A stretch of DNA of 64,000 nt, taken from NCBI RefSeq assembly GCF_004028155.1, contig NZ_SBII01000010.1, forward strand, positions 62,001 through 126,000, read 5' to 3'. The notes under the pieces are model-generated. The model saw only the letters and a program-made list of their open reading frames with translations. It was not told where the DNA came from and searched no databases. Shown in pieces: positions 59,508 to 64,000 of this stretch (position 1 is the stretch's first letter; the number at the start of each line of letters is the position of its first letter). This stretch comes from Flavobacterium cerinum. GTDB taxonomy: Bacteria; Bacteroidota; Bacteroidia; Flavobacteriales; Flavobacteriaceae. Made by a program: the position numbers and the translations under genes.

Positions 59508-60380
59508 ATGGAACTACTAATTAAAAATTTAGAGAAAAAGTATAGTAATGGTGTTCAGGCCCTGGATAACGTATCTCTTGAAATAGGTAAGGGAATGTTT
59601 GGGCTTTTGGGACCGAACGGTGCAGGCAAATCAACGTTAATGAGAACATTAGCTACCTTGCAGGATGTAGATAAAGGCACTATTACCTTAGGGGCGATCG
59701 ATCTACTTAACGATAAAGATGCCTTACGACAGGTCCTTGGTTACCTTCCGCAGGAGTTTGGGGTTTATCCAAGGACCTCGGCTGAAGAGCTCCTTAACCA
59801 TCTAGCACTGCTGAAAGGTATAGCCTCAAAAACGGACAGGAAATATATCGTTGACCAACTGTTAATCAAAGTAAACCTTTGGGAGCAGCGCAAAAAAGCC
59901 GTTAGCAATTTCAGTGGCGGCATGCGGCAGCGCTTTGGTATTGCACAGTCTCTTATTGGGAATCCAAAGCTTGTTATTGTGGATGAACCAACAGCAGGCC
60001 TTGATCCGGGAGAGCGTAACAGGTTTTACAATATCCTGAGCGAGATAGGTGAGAATATAATCGTAATACTTTCTACTCATATCGTACAGGATGTACGTGA
60101 GCTTTGCAATAATATGGCAATCATGGATAAGGGAAAAGTGCTATTTAGCGGTTCTACCGATGACGCGCTGCTTGCTGTGAAAGGAAAAATATGGGCGCAG
60201 AAAGTGGAGAAAGCAGAAATATCGGACTATAATGAAAAGTACCAGGTTTTGTCGAGCAAACTGGTTGCCGGGCGACCGCTCATTCATATTTATTCAGATA
60301 CAAATCCCCAAAACAATTTTACAATTGCTGAGGAAAACCTGGAAGATGTATTTTTTGCAAAACTTAAAGAATTAGTCTAA
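59508..60380 (+). CDS. ABC transporter ATP-binding protein
   Basis: A 290-residue ABC ATPase of the CcmA/NatA class. Walker A is LGPNGAGKSTLMRTL (residues 34-48), the signature is NFSGGMRQRFGIAQSL near 134-149, Walker B is LVIVDEPTAGLDPGER, and the H-loop is STHIVQD. It follows the histidine kinase by 247 bp in divergent orientation and precedes the permease-peptidase frame by 17 bp. Homologues next to an M1 peptidase-bearing permease are common in Bacteroidetes. The substrate is unknown. Confidence 0.92.
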   Translation: MELLIKNLEKKYSNGVQALDNVSLEIGKGMFGLLGPNGAGKSTLMRTLATLQDVDKGTITLGAIDLLNDKDALRQVLGYLPQEFGVYPRTSAEELLNHLALLKGIASKTDRKYIVDQLLIKVNLWEQRKKAVSNFSGGMRQRFGIAQSLIGNPKLVIVDEPTAGLDPGERNRFYNILSEIGENIIVILSTHIVQDVRELCNNMAIMDKGKVLFSGSTDDALLAVKGKIWAQKVEKAEISDYNEKYQVLSSKLVAGRPLIHIYSDTNPQNNFTIAEENLEDVFFAKLKELV

Positions 60381-60397
60381 TCCAATAGCCAATAATT

Positions 60398-61993
60398 ATG
60401 TGGAAATTTATTAAATACGAAGTACTATACTGGATAAAAAGGCCAATGGTGTGGATATTTCTTTTCATCACTACCCTTCTGTCAGTATTCCTTTTCGGCT
60501 CGCAAGATGTTAACTTTGGAGGAGCTGTTCCAGGCCTGCATAAAAACGCGCCTTTCCTAATTGAAGGGTTCTATGCTATTTTTTCCGTATTCTTTTTAGT
60601 AATGGTAACTGCCTTTATGAATGCGACCGCAATACGGGACTTCCAATACAATACTTACCAACTCATTTTCTCTTCACCCATTAAAAAACAGGATTATTTT
60701 TTCGGGAAATTCTTTGGGGCTTCGATTATTTCGGTTATCCCGATGCTGGGGATATCATTAGGTGCCTTTCTCGCACCAGTGCTTGCCCCACTGCTTCCGG
60801 ATGGCTTTAATATGGCACCACCCGAACGTTTCGGTGAAGTGGTATGGTCAGGGCATATCAATGGGATCATCATGTTCGGTGTACCGAATGTTATTATTGC
60901 TGGTGTATTGCTATACACTTTAGCACTTTTGTTCAGGAGCAACATTGTCTCTTTTATAAGTGTCATTTTTCTTATCGTAATTGCTAATATGGCTAATGGA
61001 ATGGCCACGGATATTAAAAAAGAATGGATAGCCAGTATCATAGACCCCTTTGGAAGAAACCCCTTTGGCCGGATGACACAGTATTTTACCATTGCAGACC
61101 AAAACACGACCAGTATAGGTCTGGAAGGTGATTTGCTTATAAACAGGATTGTGTGGCTTGTTGTAAGTTTGGCTGTACTCTGGCTGGTATACTATTTCTT
61201 TTCTTTTCATCTTAAAAAAGAGCGTACCGAAAAAAGAAAAGAAAAACATACGTTACCGGTACCTGCGATTGCAACTGAAACCTTCTATCCAAAGATTACA
61301 GCAGGTTTCTCATTTAAGATCTTTTACAGCCTGGTCCGTTTTGAGATACGGTCGATAGTAGCTAATCCGGTATTCAAGATCGTAGTGGCTATAGGATTGA
61401 TCAAGCTTATTACATCATTGAGCAGTTTTACAGGAAGCTATGGGACATCGCAATATCCGGTTACCTATACGGTAATTGATGTTATAGATACTTCTTTCAA
61501 TACCTTTATGCTTGGTTTTGTCATTTTTTACACCGGGGTCCTCGTCTGGAAGGAACGCGATGCAAAGCTCAATGAGATTGAAGATGCGACGCCTGTAAAA
61601 ACGGGTGTAGTCTTTGCTTCCAAAGCTTTAGCCGTGATTTTTTCGATGGCTATCGTTTTTGTCTTTACGATCCTGATCGGGATGTTGGCACAGACATTTC
61701 ACGGTTATACGAACTATGAGATTGGATTGTACGTTAAGTCACTGTTAGTGCTACGCCTGTTACATTTCTCTTACCTTGTCATCTTGTCGCTTTTGCTGCA
61801 TTATACCATCAATAACAGGTATATCGGCTATGTCGCTTTTATCGTTTTCATCCTATTCAACGGCTATATATGGAGCCTATTTAAAATAGATTCGCTGATG
61901 GTTTCTTTCGGAAATACCCCATCGATTGTATACTCGGATATGAACGGCTTTGGTCCATTTGTTCCGGGGACAGTCTGGTTTACCATCTATTGA
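60398..61993 (+). pseudogene. ABC permease half of a permease/M1-peptidase gene, ended by TGA
   Basis: A 531-residue frame with about twelve membrane segments in two blocks, typical of the permease part of ABC transporters with a fused aminopeptidase. It starts MWKFIKYEVLYWIKRPM, has NATAIRDFQYNTYQLIFSSP and ends GTVWFTIY before TGA at 61991-61993. Beyond the TGA the same frame continues ILFTILLSFVCIAFYTR, so the stop probably replaced a Trp codon. A further frameshift near 62043 separates it from the peptidase half. If one gene, its length would be about 1195 residues. Confidence 0.78.
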
Positions 61994-63987
61994 ATCCTTT
62001 TTACAATCCTGCTATCCTTTGTGTGTATTGCATTTTACACCAGGGCAATGAAAATACCTTTGGCTACCGATTGAATTTAGCATGGAAAAGGATAAGGAAC
62101 AACAGGATTGCCATCGCGGTCAGTGCATTGGCCTACATGGCAGTTGGTGCCTTTATCTATTACAATACCTTGGTGCTTAATGATTATGCTTCAGCAGAGG
62201 AAATGGAAGATATTGTAGCTAAGTATGAAAAATCCTTCAAGAAATATGAAAACCTCGCACAACCACGGTTCCGCAGCCTTGATTTTAGTATTGACCTGCG
62301 TCCGGAGGACAGGAGCTTCAAGGCTAAGATAACCTCATGGGCAATTAATAGGTCCGGCACACCCATACGTGAGCTGCATTTCACTATGCCATTGGTGCCT
62401 GACAGCGTGAAGATCACTATTCCAAATGCAAAATTAATCCTGGATAGTGATGAATTGTACTATAGGATATATGCGCTTGACAAACCATTGGCAGCTAATG
62501 ATTCTGTAATGATAAATGTTGAGGTTTCAAAGGCTACGCAGGGATTTGAGAACAGCGTGAGTTTTACGGAAGTTACCCAGAACGGCAGCTTTTTTAATAA
62601 CACGGACCTGATGCCGACACTTGGATATAACAGCAATTTTGAGATGTCAGATAAAAAAATGCGTGAAAAGCATAAGTTGCCAAAGCGTGAGATTATCGCG
62701 AAGCTGGATAATAAGAATGTAAAAGCCAGGATGAATAGCTATTTAAGTAATGATTCCGACTGGGTACAGGTTAATACGGTTATAAGCACCTCTGGCGACC
62801 AAACCGCCATTGCACCCGGTTCTTTAGTAAGGTCGTGGAAGAAAAGAGGAAGAAACTATTTTAACTACAAACTGGACCATCAGTCGGTTAATTTCTATTC
62901 TTTTACCTCTGCTAAATTTGAAGTTGCCCGCACAAAATGGAAAGGTATTGACCTTGAGGTCTATTTTGATAAAAAACATGCCTATAACGTTGCAAACATG
63001 CTTAATAGCATGAAAAAGTCATTGGAGTATTACACAACCCATTTTGGCCCATATCCGCATAAACAGGCCAGGATTATAGAATTCCCACGTTATAGCAGTT
63101 TTGCGCAGGCTTTCCCAGGAACAATACCGTTCAGTGAAGGCATTGGTTTTATACTTGATCTCAGTGACCCTACCGCACATGATATTGACCAGGTATTTTA
63201 CGTTGTTGCCCATGAGATGGCACACCAGTACTGGGCCCATCAGGTTGTAGGTGCAAATATGCAGGGAAGTGAACTGCTCAGCGAAGGATTTGCGCAGTAC
63301 TCTGCCCTTATGGTTATGGAAAAGGAATATGGGAAAGATAAAATGAAAAAATTCCTGGAGTATGAAATGGACCGCTACCTGGGCGGACGAAGTCAGGAAA
63401 CAGACGAAGAGCAGCCACTGATGAAAACTCAGGGGCAGCAATATATCCATTATAACAAAGCGAGCGTAGTAATGTATTACCTTAAAGAAATGATAGGTCA
63501 GGAAAAAGTGGATGAGGCACTTAAAAATCTACTGCTTCGCTACGGATATAAAAACGCGCCATACCCAACATCTATTGATGCCGTTAACGAGTTCAGGAAT
63601 GTAACCCCACCCGAGCTGCAGTATGTGATTACAGACATGTTTGAAAACATTACGGTGTTCTCCAATAAGGTAGAAAAAACAAGCTATAAAAAGGTGGGAA
63701 GCGTATATGAGGTTACATTTACAACCGTTTCTGAAAAATTCAGGGCAGATGGCTTGGGCAACGAAACCGCGATTCCTATTAATAACTATATTGATATAGC
63801 AGTATTTGCTGAACCGGAAAATGGTAACACTTTAGGAAAGGTACTTGCCTATAAAAGGATAAAGGTTACAAAAAAAGGCAATACCTACACCCTCTTTACA
63901 AGTGAGAAACCTTATTCTTCAGGGATTGATCCGTATAATTACCTGATCGACAGAAGACCTGATGATAACATTAGACTCCAGGATTAA
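61990..63987 (+). pseudogene. M1-type aminopeptidase half, displaced in frame
   Basis: The reading frame starts at a TTG with no support. From about 62046 it reads NTFGYRLNLAWKRIRNNRIA, one membrane helix and an exopeptidase region. The gluzincin motif VVAHEMAHQYWAHQV (HExxH) and SELLSEGFAQYSALMVMEKEYG (second Glu) are near residues 405-450. It would cleave N-terminal residues at the outer face of the inner membrane. The same gene upstream encodes a permease, so this half should follow it in one protein. The frame reaches 63987, near the window end. Whether this half is still made is unclear. Confidence 0.78.
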
Positions 63988-64000
63988 AATCAAGATAAAG

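Overview
The window reads as chromosome of a low-GC flavobacterium (Flavobacteriaceae, most likely Flavobacterium or a close relative). Genes are mostly not preceded by Shine-Dalgarno sites, several promoters fit the Bacteroidetes form TTG-N(18-20)-TAnnTTTG, and many genes are of flavobacterial type: a T9SS type A sorting domain, DUF6146, DUF6787 and DUF6952 proteins, the histone H1-like small protein and a YjgP/YjgQ-LolA-FtsK cluster.

Positions 1-30,200 are ordinary chromosome with one specialised locus. A cut-off VWA membrane protein and FabG come first. Then a nine-gene minus-strand tellurium/stress (Ter) operon runs from 9151 down to 2093: HAD hydrolase, phosphoribosyltransferase, TerD, TerD, TelA, an unknown 325-residue protein, TerD, TerD, TerC. 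Small stress and housekeeping genes follow (VOC, GNAT, YtxH-like, MsrA, LolD-like, TIGR02757, AlkD-like, MepB). Next are an APC permease, a peroxiredoxin-thioredoxin-DUF6952 operon, an HMA-AraC regulator beside an HMA/MauE-like membrane protein, a surface lipoprotein, Tpx, DgkA, FtsK, LolA, YjgP/YjgQ and RibB.

A tRNA-Ser(UGA) at 30,343-30,427 marks the start of about 25 kb of accessory DNA. It opens with a truncated tyrosine integrase. Then comes a polymorphic-toxin locus (31.9-47.0 kb), all on the minus strand. Its head is a beta-propeller protein with a T9SS sorting domain, a 1175-residue YD-repeat exoprotein, and a 1212-residue Rhs protein with a C-terminal toxin and a cytosolic immunity candidate. 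Downstream lie two displaced Rhs C-terminal cassettes without normal starts. One carries a peptidoglycan amidase (PGRP/Amidase_2) interrupted by an in-frame TAG. The other carries a caspase-like (clan CD) His/Cys domain coupled by TAATG overlap to a lipoprotein. Between and after them is an amplified family of Sel1-like lipoproteins and one four-helix membrane protein, which I infer to be immunity proteins.

From 47.5 to 56 kb a histone H1-like gene is followed by the remains of conjugative elements: a truncated TraG-type coupling protein, frameshifted mobilisation genes and a 26-bp direct repeat. These surround orphan cargo, including an Imm70 immunity gene and an HExxH exoprotein.

From 56 kb to the end there are two paralogous secreted proteins (one broken), an OmpR/histidine-kinase pair, and a divergent ABC ATPase plus permease/M1-aminopeptidase gene. 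The last reading frame is split by a TGA codon and a frameshift.
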